NCBI GenBank assembly: GCA_030526455.1
Contig: JAUNCU010000006.1
Location: forward strand, 7,441-31,559
Direction: 5' to 3'
Origin: Bacteroidales bacterium
Lineage (GTDB): Bacteria > Bacteroidota > Bacteroidia > Bacteroidales > Muribaculaceae
DNA length: 24,119 nucleotides
A program made the translations under genes and the position numbers. The notes under the pieces are model-generated. The model was not told where the DNA came from. It worked only from the letters and a program-made list of their open reading frames with translations, and ran no database searches. Each line of letters starts with the position of its first letter. Positions within the stretch are counted from its first letter, which is position 1. Of this stretch, positions 1 to 8,288 are shown one piece after another.

Positions 1-76
1 CTAAGAGACTAAAATGATAATAATCTAAGAGGCTGAAAGTCTTTGTTTTATATATTTCTTTCTTTCTTTTTATTTA
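1..76. other. Window edge downstream of pheT, no gene seen
   Basis: AT-rich sequence after the pheT stop codon. It contains a short TTTC run (about 57-68) and CTAAGAG-like motifs at the very edge. I see no convincing hairpin terminator and no open reading frame. Confidence 0.4.
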
Positions 77-2542
77 TTAGCGGAGTTGGGCGCCTACTTC
101 CTTTTGGAGGTTGGTGACGATTTTCTTCATTACGGCCTCAATTTGCTTGTCTTGGAGCGTCTTTTGGTCGTCTTGGAGGGTCATTGCGATGGCGTAACTC
201 TTCTTGCCTGGCTCGAGGTTCTTGCCTTCGTAGACGTCGAAGAGGGTTACGCTCTTGAGCAATTTGCGTTCGCTTTGCTCAACCACGCGCTTGATTTGGT
301 CGTAGGTGACGGCGGTGTCGACGAGCAGTGCCAAGTCGCGGCGCACGGGCAGCGTCTTGGGGATGTCGTAGAATTTCACGTCCTTCTTGGCAGCGAGGCG
401 GCAGAGGAGGTTCCAGTTAAACTGGGCGAAGTAAACTTCCTGCTCCACGTCGAATTTCTTGGCCACGTCGGCATTCACCACGCCGAGCACGCCGATGAGT
501 TTGCCACCGCGGTTCTTGTAGGTGAGTGCGGGCGAGAGGAGGTCGTTGTCCATTTGCTCAATCACCATTTCCTTTTCGTTGATGCCCAGGCGGCGGAAGA
601 TGTTTTCTACCGAAGCCTTGAGGTCGTAGACGCTCACGGGGCGCACCTTGTCGGCCCAGTTGTCGCCGTGGTTGTTACCGGTGAGCCAGAGGCCGAGTGC
701 CTGGTGCTCGGTGTAAGGAGCGAGGGCCACCTCGGTGTTGTCGGTTTCGGCATCGTAGCGATACACGTCGCCGAATTCATACATCTTCAGGTTGCCGTTC
801 TTGCGGTTGATATTGCGGGCGAGGCTTTCGAGGCCGCCGAAGAGCATGGTTTGGCGCATCGCGTTGAGGTCGCCGCTGAGGGCGTTCATCAGGCGCACGC
901 AGTTCTTTTCGGGGTAACTCTCCAGGCCTTCGTAGTAACTCGAACTGGTGAGCGAGTTGTTCATGATTTCGTGGTAGCCCACGGCGGTGAGTTGCTCAGA
1001 GATGAGGTTCTGCATATCGTCGCGGAAGTCGACATCGGTCTTGTTGCTGAGCGTGCCCTTCACCTCGCTGGTGAATTCCACATTGTTGTAGCCATACACG
1101 CGCAGGATGTCTTCCACCACGTCGCATGGGCGCTGCACGTCCACGCGGTAGGTAGGCACCACGATGTTGATCTTCTCATCGTCTTCGCTCTCGATCTTCA
1201 TTTCGAGGCTTTCCACGATGCTCTTGATGGTTTCTTTATCGATGTCCTTGCCGATGAGGCCGGTCACGTAGTCGAATTTCAGTTCCACTGGGAAGCCGGG
1301 GAATTCGCGGCTCTTCACGTCGATGATGTCGCCGCAGATTTCGCCGCCGGCGAGTTCCTTCACCAGAAGGGCTGCGAGACGGAGGTTGTAGACGGTCTGG
1401 TTAGGGTCGATGCCGCGCTCGAAGCGGAACGAGGCGTCGGTGTTGAGGCCGAAGCGGTGAGCGCTCTTGCGCACCCAGGTGGGGTGGAAGTAGGCGCTTT
1501 CGAGGAAGATGTCGGTGGTGGCTTCGGTCACGCCTGAGTCGAGGCCGCCAAACACACCGCCGATGCACATGGGCTCTTCGGCGTTGCAAATCATGAGGTC
1601 GCGGTCGGTGAGTGTGCGTTCCACACCGTCGAGGGTGGTGAACTTAGTGCCAGGAGCCACGGTCTTCACTACCACCTTGCCACCCTTCACCTTGGCGAGG
1701 TCGAAGCAGTGCATAGGTTGGCCAGTGCCGAGGAGGATGTAGTTGGTGATGTCGACGATATTGTTGATGGGGCGCTGACCGATGGCGTTGAGGTAGTCCT
1801 TGAGCCACTTGGGGCTTTCCTGCACCTTCACGCCGCGAATGGTGAGACCGCAGTAGCGAGGGCATGCTTCAGTGTTTTCCACTTCCACGGGGATAGCGCC
1901 TTCAGTGGTGTCGGGCTTGAAAGCGTCGACGCTGGGCAGGTGGAGGCTGGTGGCGTAGCCGTTGCGCTTCATCCAAGCGTAGAGGTCGCGAGCCACACCG
2001 TAGTGTGAAGCGCCGTCCACGCGGTTAGGGGTGAGGTCGACCTCAATTTGCCAGTCGCTTTCCACGCCGTAGTATTCGGCTGCTGGCGTGCCCACCTTAG
2101 TGTCGGCGGGGAGCACGATGATGCCGTCGTGGCTGGTGCCCACGCCTATTTCGTCTTCAGCGCAAATCATGCCGCACGACTCCACGCCACGCAGTTTTGA
2201 GCGCTTGATGGTGAACTCGTCGTCGCCATCGTAGAGTTTAGTTCCGAGTGTAGCCACGATTACCTTCTGTCCGGCAGCCACGTTGGCAGCGCCACACACG
2301 ATTTGCGCAGGGGCTTCGCCGTTGCCGAGGTCGACGGTGGTAACGTGCAGGTGGTCGCTGTTGGGGTGCATTTCGCAAGTGAGCACTTCGCCCACCACGA
2401 GGCCCTTGAGACCGCCTTTGATAGTTTCTACTTCTTCAAGAGCACCCACTTCGAGGCCCAGCGATGTGAGGGCTTCACCCACCTGCTGTGGGGTGAGATC
2501 GAAGTCGATGTATTCTTTCAACCATTTATATGAAACGTTCAT
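77..2542 (-). CDS. pheT: Phenylalanine--tRNA ligase beta subunit
   Basis: Beta chain of the cytoplasmic alpha2-beta2 enzyme that charges tRNA-Phe with phenylalanine using ATP. The family's catalytic site is in the alpha chain (PheS), which is not in this window; the beta chain supplies tRNA binding and editing. The 821-residue protein has the expected order: an N-terminal segment, an EMAP/OB-type tRNA-binding domain at about 42-155 (GLVVGEVL, then HPNSDHLHV), a B3/B4 editing domain at about 225-390, a B5 domain at about 405-480 following FRFERGID, a catalytic-like core to about 690, and a C-terminal anticodon-binding FDX-ACB domain at about 728-820 (LPVRRDLALLVD). The length is normal for the bacterial family. 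It starts at ATG 2542 with a consensus -7 box about 75 nt upstream. It stands alone, with no co-oriented neighbour close enough to call an operon. Confidence 0.98.
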   Translation of the reverse strand: MNVSYKWLKEYIDFDLTPQQVGEALTSLGLEVGALEEVETIKGGLKGLVVGEVLTCEMHPNSDHLHVTTVDLGNGEAPAQIVCGAANVAAGQKVIVATLGTKLYDGDDEFTIKRSKLRGVESCGMICAEDEIGVGTSHDGIIVLPADTKVGTPAAEYYGVESDWQIEVDLTPNRVDGASHYGVARDLYAWMKRNGYATSLHLPSVDAFKPDTTEGAIPVEVENTEACPRYCGLTIRGVKVQESPKWLKDYLNAIGQRPINNIVDITNYILLGTGQPMHCFDLAKVKGGKVVVKTVAPGTKFTTLDGVERTLTDRDLMICNAEEPMCIGGVFGGLDSGVTEATTDIFLESAYFHPTWVRKSAHRFGLNTDASFRFERGIDPNQTVYNLRLAALLVKELAGGEICGDIIDVKSREFPGFPVELKFDYVTGLIGKDIDKETIKSIVESLEMKIESEDDEKINIVVPTYRVDVQRPCDVVEDILRVYGYNNVEFTSEVKGTLSNKTDVDFRDDMQNLISEQLTAVGYHEIMNNSLTSSSYYEGLESYPEKNCVRLMNALSGDLNAMRQTMLFGGLESLARNINRKNGNLKMYEFGDVYRYDAETDNTEVALAPYTEHQALGLWLTGNNHGDNWADKVRPVSVYDLKASVENIFRRLGINEKEMVIEQMDNDLLSPALTYKNRGGKLIGVLGVVNADVAKKFDVEQEVYFAQFNWNLLCRLAAKKDVKFYDIPKTLPVRRDLALLVDTAVTYDQIKRVVEQSERKLLKSVTLFDVYEGKNLEPGKKSYAIAMTLQDDQKTLQDKQIEAVMKKIVTNLQKEVGAQLR

Positions 2543-2614
2543 AACTTTAGGGATATGTATTTTTATTGTTTTGTATTCGTTGAAAAATGGGCGCTATAAG
2601 TGCCTATAATCGTG

Positions 2615-2622
2615 CAAATTTA
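2615..2622 (-). promoter_or_regulatory. Putative pheT promoter, -7 element
   Basis: Minus-strand TAAATTTG followed by CA matches the Bacteroidetes -7 consensus TAnnTTTG exactly. The nearest TTG upstream (2649-2651) is 26 nt away, longer than the usual 19-21, so the -33 half is weak. The implied leader is about 65 nt. Confidence 0.5.
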
Positions 2623-2676
2623 CAAAGATTTTTCCACTTATAAAAGCGCAAGGTGTAAATTAGTGTGCAAGAGGGT

Positions 2677-2790
2677 GGGGAGAAGGCTTGCTTCGCTCGC
2701 CTTTTGGGTGCTGGCTGGGGGGCTTAGGCTTGCTGCGCTCGCCTTTCTTGATGGGCGGGGAGAGAAGGCTTGCTTCGCTCGCCTTTTGGG
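2677..2790. repeat. Three copies of a GGCTTGC...GCTCGCC intergenic repeat
   Basis: Three close copies lie in tandem: 2677-2708, 2724-2747 and 2763-2790. The shared core reads AGGCTTGCTTCGCTCGCCTT with one or two changes per copy. Each can fold into a short imperfect hairpin (AAGGC with GCCTT outside, GC/GC inside). Copy three is preceded by GATGGGCGGGG, and the same leader precedes the fourth copy at 8943-8983. No open reading frame of known type covers it. Origin and function are unknown; it may be a decayed small mobile repeat. Confidence 0.7.
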
Positions 2791-2791
2791 A

Positions 2792-2821
2792 TTAGCCGAC
2801 ACAATCGGCTAAAACAGTGGC
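2792..2821. repeat. 30-bp dispersed palindromic repeat, copy 1
   Basis: Arms TTAGCCGA (2792-2799) and TCGGCTAA (2805-2812) enclose the loop CACAA, followed by AACAGTGGC. All 30 bases are identical to 12421-12450. It is not followed by a T-tract on either strand here, so it is unlikely to work as a terminator at this site. Confidence 0.8.
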
Positions 2822-2903
2822 TGCCTTGAAACGGGGGGCTGCTTGTTTTTGCAGTGGCGCTTTGCTTGCCTTAACCGCAGTGGCACTTGCTTTCTTATGA
2901 AAA
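2822..2903. other. Remainder of pheT upstream spacer, decayed CAGTGGC repeats
   Basis: No gene is seen. GCAGTGGC occurs at 2851-2858 and 2877-2884, each followed within a few bases by TTGCTT or CTTGCTT. A third CAGTGGC ends the palindromic repeat at 2815-2821. This looks like degenerate copies of the same repeat tail. Confidence 0.4.
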
Positions 2904-2940
2904 AAAATAGCCCTGTGGCTTTTTTCCACAGGGCTATTTT
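2904..2940 (-). terminator. Strong hairpin terminator of the receptor-lipoprotein operon
   Basis: A perfect 15-bp stem AAAATAGCCCTGTGG / CCACAGGGCTATTTT encloses a 7-nt loop (2919-2925). On the minus strand the arm ends in a T-run extended by the flanking bases, 33 nt after the lipoprotein stop codon. It is symmetrical enough to act on both strands. Confidence 0.9.
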
Positions 2941-2973
2941 GCTTTATGCTTTTGCCTTCAGTTTATTTTGCCT

Positions 2974-5232
2974 TTAGTTTTGGGTCCAGGTCATGTTCCA
3001 GAGGGCTACGCGGTCTTTGTTGGAAGTGCTCTTCGATGGGCAGAGGTTTGTTACCTCGATGGTGAAGGCGCCCTTGAGGTTTACTTCTTCCTTGAATTCG
3101 TAGGCTGTGTATTTCACAGCGTCCTTCTTGGTGACGTCGAAACTCTTCACTACAGTGCCGCCTTGCTTGATGTCGACGCGGAACGATACGCCGTTGGATT
3201 CGGTGTAGGCATAGCCGTAGTTGAAACTGAGGGTGCCGAGGCCGCCTTCGATTTCAGGCGAAACGAGTGTGCCCACGCCCGAGGTCTTGCCGCTGAGGTT
3301 GCAAGCCATGGCGTAGTCGGTGGTAGAGCCGGTCTTGAAGCCGATGAAGGTGAACACAGGGTTGGCATCGGCAGCGCCGCCCTTGAGGATGCTGGCGTTG
3401 GTAGCCTTCCAGCCTGCCTTGGTGGTGTAGTTGCCGTAGGTGGCAGTGGCAGTGCCGCTGTTGAACGACTCAAAGTCGCCACGGGTAGCGGCTGCTGGAG
3501 CCACGCCGAACGAGAAGTCGTCGATACACCAAGTCTGGTAGTTGCTTGCGGTGCCTGCGGTGTAGCGGAAACCGATGTAGTAGGTGCCGTCGGCATATTG
3601 CGAGAGGTCGATGTCGCCCGATTCAACGAAGCCGCTGTAGCCGGTAGAAGGAGCCACTGCGAGGGTGCAGTTGATCTTGTCGGTCACTTCGCCAGAGAAA
3701 GGCACTTGGCCGTTGAAGATATAAACCTCAAACTTGTCGGTAGCGCCTTGGTAGCCCACCTGGCTCTTGAAGTTGAGCACGCGGCTCTTCGCCTTCTTGA
3801 TGTCGATAGCGGGGCTGATGAGCCATGCTTCGTAAGGTGGCTTGGTGCCCTTGTAGGCAGTGATGCAAGCGTAGGTGTTGTTGTCGAAAGTAGAGGTGAA
3901 CCACTTCTTGTCGCCTTGTGGGGTGTAGATGGTCCAGTCGCTAGGGATGCCGTTTTCAAACTTCTCTTCCACGCTGGTCACACCGCCAGTGGTGATAGAG
4001 AGTTGGAATTCGTCCTTCGAACCACTGTTGCCAGTGATGCCGTGGGTGCCCATGAACTTTTCAAACTTACCCTTCACCAGAATCTTGGTGCCGAGCACTT
4101 CAGGCCAGTCGACGAGGTTTGCCATCTGGCGGAAAGGAGTGCCTTGTGGAAGCGCCACAACCATGCACTTAGCGATGTCGCGGCAGTCGGCCGATGGAGC
4201 AATCACGAGGGTGTTGTCGAGAGTGGTGGGTGCTTCCCATTCCACGTCGGCAGCGCTCTTCACTTCGCTCACTTCAGGAGCCACAGCGCCCACAACGTAG
4301 CCCATCATCCAGCCGCTCTTGCCTTCAGCCTCGCCTTCGATTGCCTCTTCCACGGTGTAAGGATCGATGATCAAGCCCTTGGTAGAAGAAGAGAAGCCGA
4401 TGCAGTCGCTAGCGTCGCGAATGAAGAGTTGCCATGTGCCGCCGTCGAGTTTAGTAGCGCTGGTGTTGTAGTAACTCAGCACGCCCACCACCGAGCCAGT
4501 GCCCAGAGGGAGTTTGTTGGCGCGGAACGAAGCGTAGTTGCTGTTGCGCATCACTAGGGTGTTGCCGTGCTCGTCTTCGATGTTGCGGTTGGTGGTAGCG
4601 TCGGCATTAGCGAAGGTGGTCACGCCGTCGGCATCGGGGAACTTCACATTGTCGATGCGCACGAGGCGGCCTTGCCACTTCTTCAGCGTTTCGGCGTCGG
4701 TGCCGAGGTCGCTGATGCTCAAAGGAATAGTGTCGACCTTGCTGGGATTAGGCAGCGAGTTGAGTTCGGTGATAGCCTGGAAAGTAGCCAGGGGGAGGAA
4801 AGTGGCTTCCCACACATCACCTTTTTCATAATATTGAGGATAGCCAATCTGCTGCTGGCCATTGTACTTGCCCACGAAGCAGTCCTTCATGTTGATCACG
4901 ATTTCCTGACCAATGCGATAGGTGTTGTAGAGGCTGGTACCGTTCACCGAGATAGAGAAACCGGCAGTGCCGTCGCTGATGTAGAGGCTCTTGTAGATAT
5001 TGCCCGAAACGTCGTTACCGGTCACCCAACCGTGGATCACGATATCGTCCTTCACGGTGTCGATGTAGTTGTTCAGGTCCTGCCAGTATTTAGCCTTGAA
5101 TTCGGCGATGGTCATGTTGGGCGTGTGAGTAGCCTGAGGCACAACCATAGGCGGAGTGTCGAAGTCGTCGTTACAGCCCACGAAAGTGATTCCGAGAAGC
5201 AGAACGCTCAAGTATACATAAAATCGTTTCAT
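2974..5232 (-). CDS. Surface lipoprotein with DUF5689, DUF6359-like and choice-of-anchor J-like modules
   Basis: 752 residues. The N-terminus is a lipoprotein signal with the lipobox FVGC and lipidated Cys20. It is followed by NDDFD, an acidic stretch like the lipoprotein export signals that send Bacteroidetes lipoproteins to the cell surface. Residues about 40-280 resemble DUF5689, an OB-fold-like domain (IHGWVTGNDVSGNIYKSLYI). Residues about 285-415 resemble DUF6359 (GWMMGYVVGAV ... KILVKGKFEKFMG). Residues about 425-590 look like a choice-of-anchor J jelly-roll module (FENGIPSDWTIY ... AWLISPAIDI). A second beta-rich module fills 592-752. No catalytic motif is seen. It follows the TonB receptor by 62 nt and shares its terminator, so it is probably its extracellular partner, in the position a SusD protein would take. 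The ligand is unknown. Domain names are from memory of the families. Confidence 0.85.
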   Translation of the reverse strand: MKRFYVYLSVLLLGITFVGCNDDFDTPPMVVPQATHTPNMTIAEFKAKYWQDLNNYIDTVKDDIVIHGWVTGNDVSGNIYKSLYISDGTAGFSISVNGTSLYNTYRIGQEIVINMKDCFVGKYNGQQQIGYPQYYEKGDVWEATFLPLATFQAITELNSLPNPSKVDTIPLSISDLGTDAETLKKWQGRLVRIDNVKFPDADGVTTFANADATTNRNIEDEHGNTLVMRNSNYASFRANKLPLGTGSVVGVLSYYNTSATKLDGGTWQLFIRDASDCIGFSSSTKGLIIDPYTVEEAIEGEAEGKSGWMMGYVVGAVAPEVSEVKSAADVEWEAPTTLDNTLVIAPSADCRDIAKCMVVALPQGTPFRQMANLVDWPEVLGTKILVKGKFEKFMGTHGITGNSGSKDEFQLSITTGGVTSVEEKFENGIPSDWTIYTPQGDKKWFTSTFDNNTYACITAYKGTKPPYEAWLISPAIDIKKAKSRVLNFKSQVGYQGATDKFEVYIFNGQVPFSGEVTDKINCTLAVAPSTGYSGFVESGDIDLSQYADGTYYIGFRYTAGTASNYQTWCIDDFSFGVAPAAATRGDFESFNSGTATATYGNYTTKAGWKATNASILKGGAADANPVFTFIGFKTGSTTDYAMACNLSGKTSGVGTLVSPEIEGGLGTLSFNYGYAYTESNGVSFRVDIKQGGTVVKSFDVTKKDAVKYTAYEFKEEVNLKGAFTIEVTNLCPSKSTSNKDRVALWNMTWTQN

Positions 5233-5294
5233 AATGCTATGTGTAATGTTTTTTGTTGTCGTGTAATGAAATTATCTGAAAAATAGGGAGAGGA

Positions 5295-8039
5295 TTAGAA
5301 TCTCACACCCGCATTGAGGAAGATGCGAATACCCTGTGCGTAGTAGTACTTGTTAGGATACTTGGTGGTGGTGAAAGTCTTGTAGTCGAAGCGACCTTGC
5401 TGATAACCGCCAGTCTGGATTTTGCGGTTGTCGAAGAGGTTGTTGATGCTCAGGTTGAGGTTGAGCGAAGCCGAGCGGCTCAGGTAGATGAGTTTACCGA
5501 GGCTCAGGTTCACCACGAGGGCTTCGTTGAGTTTGTCCTGAGTGCTGATTTCGCGAATGCGCTGTTGCAGTTCCTCTTCGCTTTCGCACACTTGCCAGAG
5601 GTCGGGGAGCGCTTCGTGGCGCACTGGCGAGAGGTCAACGTAGGCGCGGTTCATCCAAGCGCCGTTCACTTCGAAGAACCACATGTGAGGACCGGCATAC
5701 TTAAAGCCGAGGCTGTAGGCCTCCTGTGGGGTGCCGCTCACGTAGAAGTTTTTCAGATACACGATTTGTGTAACGTCGGGTTGCGAGCCGTTTTCGTAAC
5801 TGCGAGTGCCGGTTGGGCGGTTCTTGTACTGGTAGCGACCGATGTTGGCAGCCGCATTCACGGTGAGGCTAGAGGTGAGTTTGTAACTCAGACCGATTTC
5901 CACGCCCTTGAACACCTTGTGCACATTGGTGAGCGCATAGTTCATAAAGGTGCTGGCGAGGTCGTCGTAGAAGGCGGTGCGTTCGGTGCCCTTGCGCATA
6001 TCGGTGTAGAACGCCGAAACCACACCCTTGAAGTTGCGGTAGTTCCAGTTGTAGGCGATGTCGCCCGAAGCGATGATTTCGCTGTGGAGGTCGGTGATCA
6101 CGTCGTCCTTGATGCGAGGCGAAACGTAGGCGTTGTACGACAGTGGGGCGCGTGAGCCGAAGTAGCCGTGAGCCGAGATGCTGTTGCGGCCGTCGATTTT
6201 GAAGATCACGCTACCCTTCACGCCACCGTTGAAGAAGCGGTGGGTCTTGCCCTTGCCGTAAGAATTTTCAGGCGCGCGGCCATTGCGCATGAAACCTTCG
6301 CGTTGATATTGGGTGAAACTACCCGAAGCGCCGTAGGCCACATCCCACTTGGCGAACGTCCAGGAGTTCTGGAGCCAGATGTTGGCGCCGATTTGGTTGA
6401 TGTTGTAGTCGTAGCCGAAGCGGTCCTTCTTCACCACCTTGCGGTTGGGGTGGTTGAGGTCGTTTTGTGCCATTTCAGGATTGTCGGGGAAGTCGCGTTC
6501 GGCGTACTGATCGTAGTCGCTCCAGTAGAGACCACCGAGCAGGTCCTTGATGGTTTTGTAATATGACGAGCAAGTGTAGTTCAGGCCAGCGCCGCCTTGG
6601 AGGGCGAGGCTGTTGGTGAGGCGCATGTTCAGGTTGGTGTTGAGTTGCCAACTAGCCTGATTGCTGTGGCGGTTTTCGAGAATGTAACTCGAGCCCTTTC
6701 CTTCACGCTCGTTGAGGTAGTTGATTTGGTAGAGGTTGCCCCACTGGATTTGGCGATAGGTGTCGTCTTCGCCGGTCCAGCGCTGACGGTAGATTTCGGC
6801 GATGGTGGGGTCGCTTTCCCAGTAACTGGGCAGATAGCGGTAGTAGTCGGGACGTGGGTCGGCCGAGTTATACCAGTTGATGGCGCTCGAAGCGTAGAAC
6901 GACTTGTGGAAAGCCGCACCGGTGTTGAGCGTGGTGCTAGGATTGGGCTTCCAAATCCAGTTGAGAATCACCGTAGGGTCGAACGATTCCACTTCGCGGG
7001 CGTTGCGCTTCTTGCCTTGCTGCCAGCCCCAGTTGCTGTTGTAGAGGTTGTTGCCAGTGAGTTGGTAGCACTCTTCGAAGGTGGCGGCGTTGCTCGCGCG
7101 GCGAGTGGGCGCGCCGAAGGTGGTGAGCGCAATGCTGTGCTGGCTGTTGATTTCCTTCTGAACGGCCAGGAAGTAGCCCCAACTCTTGTAGAACGAGCCA
7201 GGAATCACACCTTCGCCCGCATAGCGGCCGATGGCGCTGAGCGTTACAGCCCATCCGTTGGGCATGAGGCCAGTGCTGTAGGTGGCCATGCCGCGCCAGC
7301 GGTAGTTGCTGTTGGTGTAAGCCACGCTACCGCGGAAGCCGGGCGCGTAGTCCTTGGCGTAGGTGCTGATATTGTTGGCACCGCCCACGTCGCCGAAGGC
7401 GTAGCCACGAGTTTCGAGACCCATACCGATGGCCTTGCTCTTGAACGCCTGGTTCAAGCCGCCGAGCATCGAGTAGTTGAATCGGCCACGTGCAGCGTCG
7501 TTGAAGTACACGCCGTTGATGTATTGCTGGGTGTACTCAGAGTTGTAGCCGCGAATGCGGAAACGCATCACGCTGAAGTTGTAACTAGCGGCCTGGTAGA
7601 ACGGATTGTCGCTGGCACCCGAGAGTGTGGCCACGGCTTGCGTGTTGCCTTCTTCGTCTTCGAGTTGCGACTCAGTGAGCACCACGTCGGCCTGGTCGTC
7701 GTCGCCGTCGGTCGACGATGGGTTGAACGACGATGAGATGAGCGAAATGGTGCCCACGTTGAAGATGCCCTTGGCGGGGATCTCGACGTTGGTTTCGCAG
7801 TCCTTGTAACCATAGCCAATCACGAGCAGCACATCGGTTCCTGGTTGCGCGTCGGCAATGAGGAAGTCGCCCGCAGGGCCGGTGGTGACGGTGTTGCCCT
7901 GGTTGTCGAGCATCACCGTAGCCCCCGCTACGGGGAGTCCGCTCTTGGCATCAATCACCGTGCCTTGCACGCCACTTTGGGCCCAAAGAGCCGCGGCGCT
8001 CATCAGCAGGGTGAGAAGCAAAAACAGTTTACGTTTCAT
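5295..8039 (-). CDS. TonB-dependent receptor with carboxypeptidase-regulatory-like N-terminal domain
   Basis: Outer-membrane beta-barrel transporter, 914 residues from the chosen start. An upstream ATG at 8090 would add 17 residues before the signal peptide; ATG 8039 is preferred because it begins a textbook signal (MKRKLFLLLTLLMSAAALWA, cleaved near AQ 20/21). Residues 23-100 are a carboxypeptidase-regulatory-like beta-sandwich (GTVIDAKSGLPVAGATVML). A possible TonB box (VVLT) lies near 119. The plug domain is about 118-230 (RIRGYNSEYTQQYINGV). The 22-strand-type barrel runs to the C-terminus, which ends in an aromatic residue (LNAGVRF), as expected for barrel assembly. It lacks the classic SusC plug signature and its partner is not SusD. 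It probably imports or secretes one specific ligand, not identifiable from sequence. Confidence 0.93.
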   Translation of the reverse strand: MKRKLFLLLTLLMSAAALWAQSGVQGTVIDAKSGLPVAGATVMLDNQGNTVTTGPAGDFLIADAQPGTDVLLVIGYGYKDCETNVEIPAKGIFNVGTISLISSSFNPSSTDGDDDQADVVLTESQLEDEEGNTQAVATLSGASDNPFYQAASYNFSVMRFRIRGYNSEYTQQYINGVYFNDAARGRFNYSMLGGLNQAFKSKAIGMGLETRGYAFGDVGGANNISTYAKDYAPGFRGSVAYTNSNYRWRGMATYSTGLMPNGWAVTLSAIGRYAGEGVIPGSFYKSWGYFLAVQKEINSQHSIALTTFGAPTRRASNAATFEECYQLTGNNLYNSNWGWQQGKKRNAREVESFDPTVILNWIWKPNPSTTLNTGAAFHKSFYASSAINWYNSADPRPDYYRYLPSYWESDPTIAEIYRQRWTGEDDTYRQIQWGNLYQINYLNEREGKGSSYILENRHSNQASWQLNTNLNMRLTNSLALQGGAGLNYTCSSYYKTIKDLLGGLYWSDYDQYAERDFPDNPEMAQNDLNHPNRKVVKKDRFGYDYNINQIGANIWLQNSWTFAKWDVAYGASGSFTQYQREGFMRNGRAPENSYGKGKTHRFFNGGVKGSVIFKIDGRNSISAHGYFGSRAPLSYNAYVSPRIKDDVITDLHSEIIASGDIAYNWNYRNFKGVVSAFYTDMRKGTERTAFYDDLASTFMNYALTNVHKVFKGVEIGLSYKLTSSLTVNAAANIGRYQYKNRPTGTRSYENGSQPDVTQIVYLKNFYVSGTPQEAYSLGFKYAGPHMWFFEVNGAWMNRAYVDLSPVRHEALPDLWQVCESEEELQQRIREISTQDKLNEALVVNLSLGKLIYLSRSASLNLNLSINNLFDNRKIQTGGYQQGRFDYKTFTTTKYPNKYYYAQGIRIFLNAGVRF

Positions 8040-8104
8040 AAATGGATGTATTAGTATTAATTGTTTTAAATTCCGTTTACATACATGCATTACATTGCAA
8101 TTTC

Positions 8105-8127
8105 CAAAATTAGTTATTTTTTTTCAA
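8105..8127 (-). promoter_or_regulatory. Putative receptor operon promoter with short A-tract spacer
   Basis: Minus-strand TAATTTTG (8105-8112) matches the -7 consensus TAnnTTTG. Upstream of it comes TAAC, then eight A residues, then TTG (8125-8127). The TTG-to-box spacing is only 12 nt, well under 19-21, so either the -33 contact is missing or this tract is contracted. The leader to the start codon would be about 60 nt. Confidence 0.4.
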
Positions 8128-8203
8128 AAACTGAGAAAAGTGCCTATAAATAATGTGACAAAGTTGTAAAAATGCGCATTTCGTGCCGATTATGGGCCTG
8201 AAA

Positions 8204-8235
8204 TTGTGGGCGAAACGAAAAAATCCCTAAATTTG
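8204..8235 (+). promoter_or_regulatory. Promoter of the 206-residue membrane protein gene
   Basis: TTG (8204-8206), 21 nt, then TAAATTTG (8228-8235) fits the Bacteroidetes sigma-70-type consensus at both boxes. It lies about 53 nt upstream of ATG 8289 and is divergent from the receptor promoter. Confidence 0.65.
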
Positions 8236-8288
8236 CTCCCGGCGAAGCGGCAATGGTGCGGCTTCGGCATTGAAAAAACTCTATTCCT

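Noticed and set aside
86..1537. Long plus-strand open frame opposite pheT (483 codons)
   Set aside because: It is the antisense of a well-supported pheT; composition is Val/Ala/His/Glu-rich with no recognisable domain, as expected from reading a GC-rich gene backwards.
2600..2812. 70-codon plus-strand open frame in the pheT spacer
   Set aside because: It is made almost wholly of intergenic repeat units and lacks promoter or domain support.
2543..2973. Search for tRNA or small RNA genes in the large spacers
   Set aside because: No cloverleaf or T-loop consensus was found by eye in this or other spacers; only repeats, promoter-like boxes and terminators.
2968..4557. Plus-strand frame of 529 codons opposite the lipoprotein gene
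   Set aside because: Antisense shadow; no start context, no domain, and the minus-strand gene has a clear lipoprotein signal and terminator.
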